From Sporomusa silvacetica DSM 10669 (lineage in GTDB: Bacteria > Bacillota > Negativicutes > Sporomusales > Sporomusaceae): a stretch of DNA of 30,265 nt. Below the pieces are notes generated by a model. The model saw only the letters and a list, made by a program, of their open reading frames with translations. It did no database searches and was not told the DNA's origin. Each line of letters starts with the position of its first letter. Position 1 is the first letter of the stretch. The translations under genes were made by a program, and so were the position numbers. This document shows positions 1 to 8,744 of this stretch, one piece after another. The stretch covers positions 1 to 30,265 of the forward strand of contig NZ_LSLK01000037.1 in NCBI RefSeq assembly GCF_002257705.1, read 5' to 3'.

Positions 1-1
1 C

Positions 2-127
2 ATGCTTAATGTTAACCTGTTGGCAGAAGCGTGGAAGAAACTGAACAAGAAGGCGGCAGCAGGAGTCGATGGAACAAGCGTTGGCGACTATGCCAGAGAC
101 CTAGAAAGCAACATTCAGAAAATCGTA
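2..127 (+). pseudogene. Group II intron reverse transcriptase, N-terminal fragment
   Basis: The frame starting at base 2 reads like the N-terminus of a group II intron reverse transcriptase/maturase, with the characteristic run AAAGVDGTSVGDYARDLE followed by SNIQ. The reading frame ends a few codons later (TAG at 134-136), exactly where an IS21-type end begins with TGT at 128. The gene probably starts upstream of the window; here only about 42 codons remain, against several hundred in an active enzyme. It is therefore a dead fragment interrupted by insertion. No domain I-III intron RNA can be assessed because the window starts here. Confidence 0.65.
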
Positions 128-1120
128 TGTTTATAGTACAATGAAATTACCGGAAAAAAGCGTCTAAATTCCCTGAAATAATACAGGGAATTTCCCCAAA
201 AAAGCGGGACATATTGAACTATCTTCACAAATTCTATATCCTTTATCTTAAGCACGACCAAAAGATAGAGGAGGAAAGGAAAATGCTCACCATGTCCCAA
301 ATCAATCATATCAGAGATTTAAGCGAAAGTGGATACCGAATTTGTGAAATCGCCCAGAAAACTGGCGTGGATCACAAGACCGTCAGAAAGTATCTTTTGG
401 AAGAAGATTTCTCTCCAGAAGCGCCGATAATGATTGAAAAGCCATCCATACTGGATCCCTATAAAACAAAAATTCAGGATTGGTTGGAGGAAGACAAGAA
501 ACACTGGTATAAGCAGCATCATACAGCCATGCGGATATTTCACCGGCTGCATGATGAAGAAGGCTATACTGGTAGCTACAGTGTCGTTCAGCGCTATGTC
601 CAGAAAGTCAGGAAAAATGCTATAGAAAAAGCCAATCAGGAGCTTATCTGGGAACCCGGTACAGCTCAAGTCGACTTTGGCGAAGCGGACTTCGAGGAAA
701 ACGGTCAATGCATCCGACTGAAATACCTGACCGTGTCCTTCCCCTACAGCAATGATGGCTATTCGCAGGTGTTCGGTGGCGAAACCGCAGAATGTGTCTG
801 TCAAGGACTCCAGAATATCTTTGCCTACATCGGTGGAGTGCCGCCGCTTCTCATTTTTGACAATGCAACCGGCGTCGGTCACCGCGTGCACGAGGTAGTC
901 TACGAGTCAAAGCTCTTCGGCCAATTTCGAGCACACTACCATTTCCGCGTACGGTACTGTAATCCGGAAGCAGGCTATGAAAAAGGGAATGTCGAGCGCA
1001 AAGTTGGCTACAACCGTTCCAATCTCTTTGTTCCCGTGCCTAAATTCACAGATGTCCATAAGTTCAATCGGAAACTCCTGAATGCCCATCTGGTAAAAGC
1101 GGCAGTAAGGGACAAGGGGA
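128..1120 (+). mobile_element. IS21-family insertion sequence, truncated on the right
   Basis: The left end is placed at TGTTTATAG (128), where homology of the upstream reverse transcriptase fragment stops. Two direct subterminal repeats and an istA gene follow, as is usual for IS21. There is no istB ATPase gene and no right end: the sequence turns into a group II intron near 1120. The element cannot move by itself. The exact right breakpoint is inferred from loss of IstA similarity after RKLLNAH. Confidence 0.7.
143..208 (+). repeat. IS21 multiple terminal repeats (two direct copies)
   Basis: Two near-identical 22-bp direct repeats lie at 143-164 and 187-208. Both have the form RAATTWCC followed by a short spacer and AAAAAAGCG. 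Between and overlapping them, 169-190 forms a hairpin (TTCCCTG/CAGGGAA). IS21-family ends carry such multiple repeats as transposase binding sites. Confidence 0.6.
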
Positions 1121-1170
1121 CATTGTGCCAAGAAAGTGCTAAATTTAGCACTATGCTGTATTTTGGATGA
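283..1170 (+). pseudogene. istA: IS21-family transposase IstA, C-terminally truncated
   Basis: The start at ATG 283 is chosen because GGAGGAAAGG sits just upstream; an earlier in-frame start at 214 has no ribosome site. The protein has an N-terminal helix-turn-helix (SGYRICEIAQKTGVDHKTVRK), then an rve/DDE integrase core. Visible catalytic residues are D131 (VDFGEAD), D193 (IFDNATG) and E238 (EKGNVE). Recognisable IstA sequence stops at KFNRKLLNAH; the last ~25 residues are read-through into the group II intron. A full IstA is usually 400-500 residues, so the C-terminal third is gone, as is istB. The catalytic triad survives, but activity is unlikely. Confidence 0.8.
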
Positions 1171-1789
1171 AGGTAGGCCCTTCGAAGCCAGTTTGTAGGG
1201 GCAGGCTTCAAACAGTCATAAGCTGCTTCAATCCGAAGGGTTGTGGTGGTGAACGTTATGATAAAAGCCGAGGCAAACTTCGGCATGTATGGTTTAGAGA
1301 GACGAACGAAAGTGAACCACTGAATACGCATCGAAATGTCCTTAGATGACATCAAAACCGAGGCAGTGTCCCTACTTCGGGAAGAGTATGGCGGATAAAC
1401 TACTTACTGGCCATGCGGTGTCCGGTGTACAGGTGGCGTGACTTTAAGCTAGGCCAAAATACGGAACTTGGGAACTCTTCACGCGATGCTAAGGAAAAAC
1501 CCTATAAGTGTAACCCACGAAGGGGGAAAGTACCAATGCGCATGAAGGGGACGGATTATCCCGTAGTAGTTGTGAAGCTCTTGTAATGAGGGTGGAGCGA
1601 AGGGGATGAATTGGCTCAAAGAAGGTTATAGTCAATCGGAGACGAGAGGAACTTTATACTTTCTGCGTCGGCTTATGGTCGTGAGGCCGTAAGAGAATGG
1701 CTGGTACGAGCCGTGTAAATCGAGAGGTTTACGCACGGTTCTGTGGGCGGCTGGTGGTGAAATTCCTCCGGCCGACCCGGCGGTGTACT
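1125..1789 (+). mobile_element. ORF-less group II intron
   Basis: The interval has the layout of a bacterial group II intron without its reverse transcriptase. A GTGCC start (1125; consensus GTGYG) is followed by domain I-III sequence typical of bacterial introns, including CGGAACTTGGGAACTC, GGGGGAAAGTACCAATGCG, CCCGTAGTAGT and CTTGTAATGAGGGTGGAGCG. Domain IV is only about 100 nt, with no ORF beyond a short open stretch from 1607. Domains V (1708-1741) and VI (about 1744-1780) follow. The catalytic RNA looks complete, so splicing and mobility in trans are conceivable. The 3' end is approximate. It sits at the truncated end of the IS21 gene, and no downstream IstA exon is visible, so the exons have been rearranged. 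Confidence 0.7.
1708..1741 (+). ncRNA. Group II intron domain V
   Basis: A 34-nt catalytic hairpin is present: lower stem GAGCCGTG/CACGGTTC, upper stem TAAATC/GGTTTA, GAGA tetraloop, and the two-nucleotide CG bulge on the 3' side. The AGC catalytic triad is at 1709-1711. Length, bulge position and GNRA loop all match domain V. This is the strongest evidence that 1125-1789 is an intron. Confidence 0.9.
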
Positions 1790-2382
1790 GTCCCAGAAGC
1801 TAGTGAGATAACATCTCGTGATAACTATAATGGTCTTGCCGAAGTTTTTGGGACAAATAACCTGTCCGGAGCAGCCGGGATAGGGGTTCTGACATCTAGG
1901 GAAAGATTCTCAGAGATAACGACGGGAAAGTCCTACTTCCAGCAGGGATGGTAGCAACCTGCAGAGACCACCATGAGTAGCGTAAAAGCGAAGCATGAAG
2001 GAGGATTTAGGACTGGCGCATGAGGGAGTAGTAGCGAAGAGGAAAGGGTAACGCCTTTCTAAGGGAGGTACTAAACCACCCTGCTGAGCAGGTAACACCT
2101 GACGGTGCAAAGGACCTCTGGGCACTTAGGCGGTGGACAATTTAATCAGGACACCGAGCCTGATAAACCAGAATATGCCACCAAACTAGTGGCAAACGAA
2201 TAGACCAATGGGGGAATATGGATACCACCATTTAAGCCTGGGTTCAATTCGGAAGGCAACTACGTTGTAGACCTAAGGTCAAAACCGGACTCGGGAAATC
2301 CGACCGTCCGGGATTGTAGGGAGGCGTCAGGAAACATGGCTATTGAAATAGTGCGTGCGCCTGACCTCTATCCCGACCCTGT
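1789..2382 (+). other. Structured non-coding DNA, probably group II intron debris
   Basis: No convincing protein is encoded. The stretch is rich in stable hairpins. TGTCCCA (1789) can pair with TGGGACA (about 1850). GCCAC/GTGGC pairs near 2177-2193. CCGGAC/GTCCGG encloses TCGG-GAAAT-CCGA near 2286. A long stem GGGAGGCGTCAGG/CCTGACCTC precedes the DUF4357 gene. The segment GAGGGAGTAGTAG followed by AAAGGGTAACGCC (about 2021-2055) resembles the domain III/IV region of LtrB-type group II introns, but no second domain V is recognisable. I read it as a second, decayed or divergent intron; an unrecognised structured RNA remains possible. Confidence 0.35.
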
Positions 2383-2391
2383 AAGGTTTTA

Positions 2392-2778
2392 TTGTTATTA
2401 TCCTTGGGCATCGATATGCTGGAACCGCGAATATTAGTCGAAGACAATCCCGTTGTATCCGAAACGGTCTTTGAACTAAAAAATAAGAATGCCTTTGCGC
2501 GTATGGCAATCATGCAGAACAAGTATGTTGTCTTAAAAGGATCAACAGCGGTGCAGGAAAATCGCTTATCAATTCCAACTTTTATCGTAAAGCTTCGCCA
2601 AGATTTAGTTGATGCAGGTATCATGCTAGATCATAGTGACGGTCTTTATATCTTTATGCAAGATGCGACCTTCAATAGCCCCAGTTATGCGGCAGCCGCC
2701 ATTGTTGGCGGGTATAACCCAGCAAAGAAGCCTATTGGTTATATTGGAAGCAACAGGCCGTATACCATGAATATTTGA
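2392..2778 (+). pseudogene. DUF4357-domain protein, N-terminally lost
   Basis: The product matches the C-terminal DUF4357 module often attached to GIY-YIG-type or other nuclease-like proteins: YVVLKGSTA, then an LRQDLVDAGI helix, then FNSPSYAAAAIVGGYNP. The frame is open from 2365, and similarity to the module begins around VLLLLSLGID; only a TTG at 2392 could start it and no ribosome site is seen. The N-terminal part of the gene is replaced by the structured region. The last ~15 residues lack the usual ANG-W ending, which suggests a frameshift. Probably non-functional. Confidence 0.6.
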
Positions 2779-2807
2779 AGTTATTGATAGGTGACTCGCG
2801 GAAAGAT

Positions 2808-2850
2808 GTCAGCAACCCCGTCCCCTTGACATTTGTCCCCTTGACATTTG
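2808..2850 (+). repeat. Copy of the ACCCCGTCCCC-GACATT dispersed repeat
   Basis: GTCAGCAACCCCGTCCCC followed by two tandem CTTGACATTTG units is present. The same core (GTCAGTAACCCCGTCCCC then AGACATT) recurs three times at 14987-15085. Flanking copies of GGTGACTCG occur at 2790 and 2867. Confidence 0.6.
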
Positions 2851-3518
2851 AGGATAAAGCCTCATGGGTGACTCGGATGGCAAATGTGACGTGGAATTTA
2901 TAAAATAAGGGTTACTACTCAGCCATGGACAAAACACAATGACATGCTAATAAAAAGAAAATATTGGACAAAGCCCGTAGAAAAGCCTATACTGAGTCAA
3001 AATACTATGAGCAAGGCGGGAATGTTATGGATAAATCAAAATCATCAAAACATACAACGAAGGCATAAATGCGGTGATAACCATAGTTAAAGATATTAGT
3101 TCCCGTATTGAAGCTTCGTCAAAAAATATCGGGATGTTTCAGGGGAACTGATGGAGCAAGCACCTTTTGCAGAATCAGAAGTTATATGCCTGAGTAGTAA
3201 CAAATAAGGTAGGTATTTATACAGCATAAACACCGGCTCGTCTTCGTGAAGCAATTAGTGCAGTGAAAAAGTAAAGAAAATGTTCGTTTGTTTTACTCAG
3301 CAACGTTAATTTATCTTAACGTATAAAAAGGTTAATCTCATGGCTCTGCGCCCATCGGATTAAATTACTAGAAATAAGGCAGCCGCAGTGGTAAAATGTT
3401 ACTGTGAACTGTAAAATATGTCGGAATATGCAATTGGACCAACTGAAACCAGGTATCATTTTAGATAGTATTAAGATATTTAGACACTTATGTTCGCTGA
3501 GGCTAATAGTGTAACCGG

Positions 3519-3545
3519 CCATTACAAATAATGTGATGGTTTTTT
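3519..3545 (+). terminator. Rho-independent terminator
   Basis: A 7-bp stem CCATTAC/GTGATGG with a 7-nt loop is followed directly by TTTTTT. It isolates the histidine-kinase operon from upstream decayed DNA. Confidence 0.55.
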
Positions 3546-3638
3546 CGTTATATGCCTGACAAGGCCAATTTGGGATGTGCTGATTAAAATGGAGCTAGCA
3601 TAGCAGCAATAGGCAGCAAGATGACGAGGTGACTAATA

Positions 3639-6600
3639 TTGAAATTCCTGGGTAAAAGCATCAAATGGCAGCTGACTATTCCGATAACAATTATATTAAG
3701 TAGTGTTTTTCTCGTTGCTGTTGGTATAACGTTTGTCGGCGCCAGGACTTTAATTATCCAGTATGCCTGCGATAATGCCATGAGTAAAGTTCAGTACTTT
3801 GCCGATAAAATAGACGGTGACCTTAAGGTAAGTGCTAATGCCGTTAAAACTCAAGCCGATACCATTAAGGCTATTTATGGACAGCCAAATCATAAAGAAT
3901 TAGTTAAAGATATAGTATTTAACTGGGGCAATGGCAGTGCTTACTTTCAGAGCGTATGGTTTGCAGGTGAAAGCCAATACCAAAAACAAGGTTTCGTTGT
4001 ATATTGGTTTGAGAAATCCGGCAGAAATATAAGATGGTGGGAATTTGATAAATACGATTGGGAGAAAAGAGCAGCAATACTAACAAGATATTTTGTTGAA
4101 GACGGCAAAATAACAGCCGTTGATATATCAGACTATGAATTTAAAGACTTTTCTGAGTTGAAGTATGCTGACGATCCTCAATATGTTGCTTACCAAGGTC
4201 CCAGGAAGAAAGGTGGAATATGTTTTTTAGATCCTTATTTAGATCCTGTTGTACATATCCCGACGGTTACAATAGCCACCCCGGTTTACGATGAACGGAA
4301 AAACCTGATTGGCATTGTGGGCATGGATATGACTATAACCGGAATACAGCAAATTACACAAAACGTCAAAATAGGGGAAAAAAGCCAGATTATCTTAATA
4401 ACCAGTGATGGTTCAATAATATATCATCCCGACCAACAGCTAGTAATGAAAAAGAACATCTTTACGGACTATAATGATCAACTGGTGCCATTCTTTAAAA
4501 AAGCCGTTGCTGATGACCATTTGATGCAGGAGGTAAATAATAACGGCAACAAAGAATACTATTTTTCGGTTCACATCCCTTCTGCCCGGTGGACTCTGAT
4601 TATGATGGTTCCTGCCAGTGAAATATTGGGCAATTTGGAATTGTTGATGGTTATTGTAAGCGGCGGGATGCTTTTAATAATTGTACTCTTGGCTGTGGGT
4701 ATTTTTCGGTGGATAACGGCCAGGATCAATCAGCCGATAACAAAACTTGTCGAAGGGACTGAACAGATATCAGCCGGGCGTTTTGAGCACCATATTGAAA
4801 TCAACGCCCATAATGAATTGGACATTTTAGCGGAAAAATTTAATTGGATGTCTGACAATATCCGGCAAGCATATAATGAGATGGAAAACCGCGTAATCGA
4901 AAGAACCAAGGATATTGCCTCCGCCAATGAACGGCTGCAGGAAGCCAAAGTATTGGCCGAAAGCGCCGCCCAGGCAAAAAGTGAATTTTTGGCAAATATG
5001 AGCCATGAAATCCGCACACCGCTCAATGCGATTATTGGTTTCACCGGCTTAGCGATAAAAACAGAACTTTCGAATGAGCAAAGAGACTATATAGACAAGA
5101 GCGCCACAGCGGCGAAATCACTGCTGGAAATTATCAATAAGGTTCTTGACTTTTCCAAAATAGAGGCTGACCGGCTGGAAATGGAAACAATCGATTTTCA
5201 GTTAACCGTCGTATTAGTTGACATTACTGACATGATTTCAGTTAAGGCTGCCGAAAAAGGAATTGAGCTGCTTAGCTCCGTTGCGGCGGATGTGCCGTGC
5301 GCCCTGGTGGGCGATCCGCTGCGGCTGGGCCAGGTGCTTCTTAATCTTGCCAATAATGCTGTCAAGTTTACCAATGATGGACATATTGTGATTAAAATTG
5401 AACTGGAGACCAAAGATGAAACAAGCTGCATACTCCGGTTTAGCGTTCAAGATTCCGGGATTGGCATGACGGAAGAACAAATAAGTAAAATTTTTACCGC
5501 TTTCTCCCAAGCGGATAATTCTGTGACCAGAAAATTCGGTGGAACCGGTCTGGGTCTGGCTATTTCCAAGCGCCTAGTGGAAATGTTGGGCGGGGAGATT
5601 GCGGTAAAAAGCCAACTGGGACAGGGAAGCACATTTTCTTTTACCGCAAAATTTGGCCGGCAAGCAAAGGAGCAGAAGCCACAGCTTGCGACTAAATCCC
5701 AGGAGGCATTGCTGGGGCTAAAGAAGATGTTGGCGGGAGCGAAAGTGCTCCTGACGGAAGACAATATCTTCAATCAGCAAGTAGCCACCGAGCTGTTAAG
5801 AGGTGCGGGCTTGGACGTAGATATCGCCAGTGATGGCAGCGAGGCGGTGGATGCGGTGACGCTAAACGACTATGACCTGATACTGATGGATGTGCAGATG
5901 CCAGTGATGGGCGGTTATGAGGCGACAAGTATGATCCGGTCCAGAGGGAAGGCGGACTTGCCGATAATTGCCATGACAGCTCATGCCATACCGGGAGCCA
6001 GAGAGGAATGTCTGTCGGCGGGAATGGACGACTATATAAGTAAACCTTTGGAGCCAGAAACTTTATTTGCCGTGCTGTCTCGTTGGATAAAGCACCGGGA
6101 AGATACTGCGCGGGACATATTCCTGGAGGATCAGGAGGGAACGGCCGATTTTCCTGCAACCCTTCCAGGAATCGATGTGGAGTCTGGCCTTAGCAGGATA
6201 AACGGCAATACGAAACTGTTCAGGGAACTGCTCATAGGTTTGTCAAAAAAATATAATACAGCGGCAGAGGAAATAAGAAAGGCACTCATGGAAAAAGACA
6301 CTAAAGGCGCGCTGCAACTTGTTCATACCCTTAAAGGGCTGGCGGGCAACTTAGCGGCTACCGGAATATATGATGCAGCCGCTAGATTGGAAGATGCGCT
6401 GGTAAAAGGAGCAGATTGCGCCGGTCGGCTGCAGGAACTCGAAACGGCCTTGGAAGCTCTGTCGGGCTTAGCGGAAAGGCTGGTACAGGCAAAGGCGGAG
6501 TTAGTGGCGGGAGAAACACTTAAAAATATGAGGGAAGCCGGCCATATTGTGCGGGAACTGGCGCGTCTTATCGAAGCAGGCGATATTGACGCGGTAATAT

Positions 6601-6782
6601 GGCTGGAAAGTTTAAAGAAATGCCTGGACCCTGCAGGTTTAGAAGAGGAACTGCATTTGCTGGAGGATAGTGTTAGAAATTTTGACTTTGAAAGCGCCCG
6701 CCCGCCGCTGGAGAGAATCGCCAGGGCGCTGAATATCGTGTTGGTTGACTGGGTGGACGATGGGAGGACAGACTGTGGCTGA
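3639..6782 (+). CDS. Hybrid histidine kinase (dCache-HAMP-HisKA-HATPase-REC-HPt)
   Basis: This membrane sensor kinase has several relay domains. TTG 3639 is chosen for the GAGGTG site upstream and the signal-anchor that follows. Order in the 1047-residue protein: TM1 (about 11-32), extracytoplasmic dCache-like sensor (about 35-325), TM2 (about 332-356), HAMP (about 358-405), HisKA with phospho-accepting H456 (NMSHEIRTPLNA), HATPase with N box (LLNLANNAVKF) and G boxes (DSGIGM, GGTGLGLA, about 552-662), receiver with D751 (LILMDVQMP), and HPt with H896 (VHTLKGLAGN). The last ~65 residues form a helical module that recurs in the HPt protein at 8021. The ligand is unknown; Cache domains usually bind small metabolites. 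It heads a four-gene operon and overlaps the next gene by 8 nt. Confidence 0.92.
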   Translation: MKFLGKSIKWQLTIPITIILSSVFLVAVGITFVGARTLIIQYACDNAMSKVQYFADKIDGDLKVSANAVKTQADTIKAIYGQPNHKELVKDIVFNWGNGSAYFQSVWFAGESQYQKQGFVVYWFEKSGRNIRWWEFDKYDWEKRAAILTRYFVEDGKITAVDISDYEFKDFSELKYADDPQYVAYQGPRKKGGICFLDPYLDPVVHIPTVTIATPVYDERKNLIGIVGMDMTITGIQQITQNVKIGEKSQIILITSDGSIIYHPDQQLVMKKNIFTDYNDQLVPFFKKAVADDHLMQEVNNNGNKEYYFSVHIPSARWTLIMMVPASEILGNLELLMVIVSGGMLLIIVLLAVGIFRWITARINQPITKLVEGTEQISAGRFEHHIEINAHNELDILAEKFNWMSDNIRQAYNEMENRVIERTKDIASANERLQEAKVLAESAAQAKSEFLANMSHEIRTPLNAIIGFTGLAIKTELSNEQRDYIDKSATAAKSLLEIINKVLDFSKIEADRLEMETIDFQLTVVLVDITDMISVKAAEKGIELLSSVAADVPCALVGDPLRLGQVLLNLANNAVKFTNDGHIVIKIELETKDETSCILRFSVQDSGIGMTEEQISKIFTAFSQADNSVTRKFGGTGLGLAISKRLVEMLGGEIAVKSQLGQGSTFSFTAKFGRQAKEQKPQLATKSQEALLGLKKMLAGAKVLLTEDNIFNQQVATELLRGAGLDVDIASDGSEAVDAVTLNDYDLILMDVQMPVMGGYEATSMIRSRGKADLPIIAMTAHAIPGAREECLSAGMDDYISKPLEPETLFAVLSRWIKHREDTARDIFLEDQEGTADFPATLPGIDVESGLSRINGNTKLFRELLIGLSKKYNTAAEEIRKALMEKDTKGALQLVHTLKGLAGNLAATGIYDAAARLEDALVKGADCAGRLQELETALEALSGLAERLVQAKAELVAGETLKNMREAGHIVRELARLIEAGDIDAVIWLESLKKCLDPAGLEEELHLLEDSVRNFDFESARPPLERIARALNIVLVDWVDDGRTDCG

Positions 6783-7998
6783 TAGTGCGGAAAAGCCGAT
6801 ATTGCTGATTGTCGATGACGAACCGGGAAGTGTCAAAATACTTCTGGAACTGTTGCGTTCCGACTACAGTATTCGCGTCGCCAATGACGGTGAAAAGGCG
6901 CTCAAAATCGCCTTCGCAGATGAAACACCGGATTTGATATTGCTTGATGTCATGATGCCAAGGCTGGATGGTTATGAAGTGTGCCGGAAAATAAAGGATG
7001 ATGTGCGGACAAAACACATACCGGTAATATTCATAACGGAGAAAAACGCTGAAGTGGATGAGCTCAAGGGATTTGAGGTGGGTGCGGTCGATTATTTGGC
7101 AAAACCATTCCGGGCAGATGCCGTAAAGGCCAGGGTGCGGGCCCATATCGGGTTGCGTGGACCCCGGCTGCCGGGGAATGATGACACGGCTATTGCCAGG
7201 CTGCTAAAACTGGAGAATTCGTCTTCGGATACTTTCCCGGATCACACAGCCATCCAAATAAAATGTCTCGGCAAGTTTGAAGTCCGCCCCGCTACCGATA
7301 ATACTCCGCTAAAATGGCGCACCGCGAAGATAAAGGAACTATTTGCATTCCTTTTAAATCATCACGGGGCATTTATGCCGAGGGATGTGATTATTGCCAG
7401 CTTATGGCCCGAGCATAATTTCGATACGGTGGGCAATAACTTGCACACGACGGTGTATAAGCTCAAAAAAATCGTAAAAGAAGCCGGTCTCAATATTTCT
7501 ATAGAATTTTCCAACGGCTCTTATAAAATGAATTTAGGTGATGGTATCAATTGTGATGCCAGTAGCTTTGAGCTGCTTGTTGCCAAAAATAAAACAATAG
7601 ACTTAGGCAATTTGCCGGAATTTGAACAAGCCGCCGACTTGTATCAGGGAGACTATTTTGCGGTTAACGATTATGCATGGTGTCTGGCAAAACGGAGCAG
7701 GCTGCAGGAATGCTATTCTTTCCTGATAAAACGCCTGGTCAGATACTATATTGATGCGCTGCAGTATAAAAAAGCGGAGTATGCGCTGCTTAAATACATT
7801 GAGTATCTGCCCTATGATGAAGATGCCTATGAATCATTGTTGTGGGTCTGCTTTTTACAAGGAGACAGAGCAGCGTTGGTGAAATATTATCGGCAATTGG
7901 AACTCACGCTGAAAAACGAATTGGGTATTGATCCCCAAGCTGCACTAAAGAATTTATACGAAAGATGCATGAATGATTTTGGAAAATACCCAGTTTAG
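6775..7998 (+). CDS. Response regulator, REC plus SARP-like winged helix and BTAD
   Basis: The start is GTG 6775, because GGGAGG lies 7 nt upstream; longer in-frame starts (6745, 6760) lack a ribosome site. The 407-residue protein begins with a CheY-like receiver (LLIVDDEPGSVKIL; phospho-acceptor D58 in LILLDVMMP; conserved KP near residue 106). An OmpR/SARP-type winged helix follows (about 160-240, IKCLGKFEVRP and LHTTVYKLKKIVKE), then a bacterial transcriptional activation (BTAD) helical domain (about 260-400). It overlaps the kinase stop codon, so translation is probably coupled. It is the only DNA-binding output of this phosphorelay. Targets are unknown. Confidence 0.88.
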   Translation: MADSAEKPILLIVDDEPGSVKILLELLRSDYSIRVANDGEKALKIAFADETPDLILLDVMMPRLDGYEVCRKIKDDVRTKHIPVIFITEKNAEVDELKGFEVGAVDYLAKPFRADAVKARVRAHIGLRGPRLPGNDDTAIARLLKLENSSSDTFPDHTAIQIKCLGKFEVRPATDNTPLKWRTAKIKELFAFLLNHHGAFMPRDVIIASLWPEHNFDTVGNNLHTTVYKLKKIVKEAGLNISIEFSNGSYKMNLGDGINCDASSFELLVAKNKTIDLGNLPEFEQAADLYQGDYFAVNDYAWCLAKRSRLQECYSFLIKRLVRYYIDALQYKKAEYALLKYIEYLPYDEDAYESLLWVCFLQGDRAALVKYYRQLELTLKNELGIDPQAALKNLYERCMNDFGKYPV

Positions 7999-8020
7999 CA
8001 AATGGGGGCGAGATAGCACG

Positions 8021-8737
8021 ATGGCTACTCTAACAAAATGGATAAAACCTGAAGACTGCAATGAAAGGGCGGTAGTTGAGGCGGTAGATGACTATTATCA
8101 ACGGTCACGGGAAAAAGATAAAGGAATTCCGGAATTTTTGCCGGGATTGGATATTGCGGCAGGTTTGAAAAGAATAGATGATAATAAATGGTTATACCGG
8201 CAACTGTTGATAGATTTTGCCCGTAAATACAGCGTGGTGACGGAAGAAATAGCAGAACATATCAAAAAAAATGATTTGGCGGAAGCCGAGCGGATTGCCC
8301 ATACGCTAAAGGGGGTTGCCGGAAATATAGCGGCGGGTGAAATGCGAAAGACCGCGGCGGAGCTGGAAGCAGCAATAGCCAATAGAAACAGTTCGGCTTA
8401 TGAACCCTTGCTGCATCGTCTTGAACAGAATGTGTTGACACTGCTGGAAGCCATAAAAAGTTCCGGGTTACTACAAACGGAGAAAGTACCCGTTGACGCT
8501 AACCCGGTTGCTACGGCTCAAGTTGCCGTTGTCCTGGTCAAAATGCATAAATTGCTTTGTAAAAATGACCCCGATGCGGAAAAATTTCTGGGATATATGA
8601 GGGAAATGCTTCGCGGCCCGCTGTTTGCAAAAGAAATGGCGGAATTGGAGGCTCATTTAGGCAATTATGACTTTGAGTTGGCGTTAATACCGCTACGGAA
8701 GATAGCCGGCTGTTTAAATATACTCGTGGAGGAATGA
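8021..8737 (+). CDS. Stand-alone HPt phosphotransfer protein
   Basis: ATG 8021 is preferred, with GGGGGCGAG upstream; an earlier in-frame ATG at 7973 would lie inside the previous gene without a ribosome site. The 238-residue protein opens with a region like the one before the kinase HPt (FLPGLDIAAGLKRIDDNKWL). An HPt domain follows with H94 (AHTLKGVAGN). It ends in the same helical module as the kinase C-terminus (NYDFELALIPLRKIAGCLNI here, NFDFESARPPLERIARALNI in the kinase). It looks like a duplication of the kinase tail. Its role is to pass phosphoryl groups between receivers of this locus. Confidence 0.85.
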   Translation: MATLTKWIKPEDCNERAVVEAVDDYYQRSREKDKGIPEFLPGLDIAAGLKRIDDNKWLYRQLLIDFARKYSVVTEEIAEHIKKNDLAEAERIAHTLKGVAGNIAAGEMRKTAAELEAAIANRNSSAYEPLLHRLEQNVLTLLEAIKSSGLLQTEKVPVDANPVATAQVAVVLVKMHKLLCKNDPDAEKFLGYMREMLRGPLFAKEMAELEAHLGNYDFELALIPLRKIAGCLNILVEE

Positions 8738-8744
8738 AGGTGTT

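Larger units (their letters stand above)
2779..3638. other. Intergenic, decayed DNA
   Basis: No intact gene is visible. Short open stretches separated by stops suggest decayed coding sequence, for example ELMEQAPFAESEVICLSSNK (3149-3208, then a stop) and TPARLREAISAVKK (about 3230-3274), but I cannot assign them to a family. Apart from the repeat at 2808 and a terminator at 3519, nothing else is recognised. The histidine-kinase promoter must lie in the last ~100 bases, but no clear sigma-70 boxes are seen. Confidence 0.5.

Noticed and set aside
1697..1954. 85-codon open frame
   Set aside because: It covers intron domains V and VI, so it is catalytic RNA and not coding.
1789..2382. HEARO/IscB omega RNA
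   Set aside because: No IscB or HNH ORF follows, and the sequence does not match the omega RNA features I remember; a group II-like origin fits part of it better.
5198..6159. Long open frames opposite the histidine kinase
   Set aside because: They are codon shadows on the minus strand without ribosome sites or family motifs.
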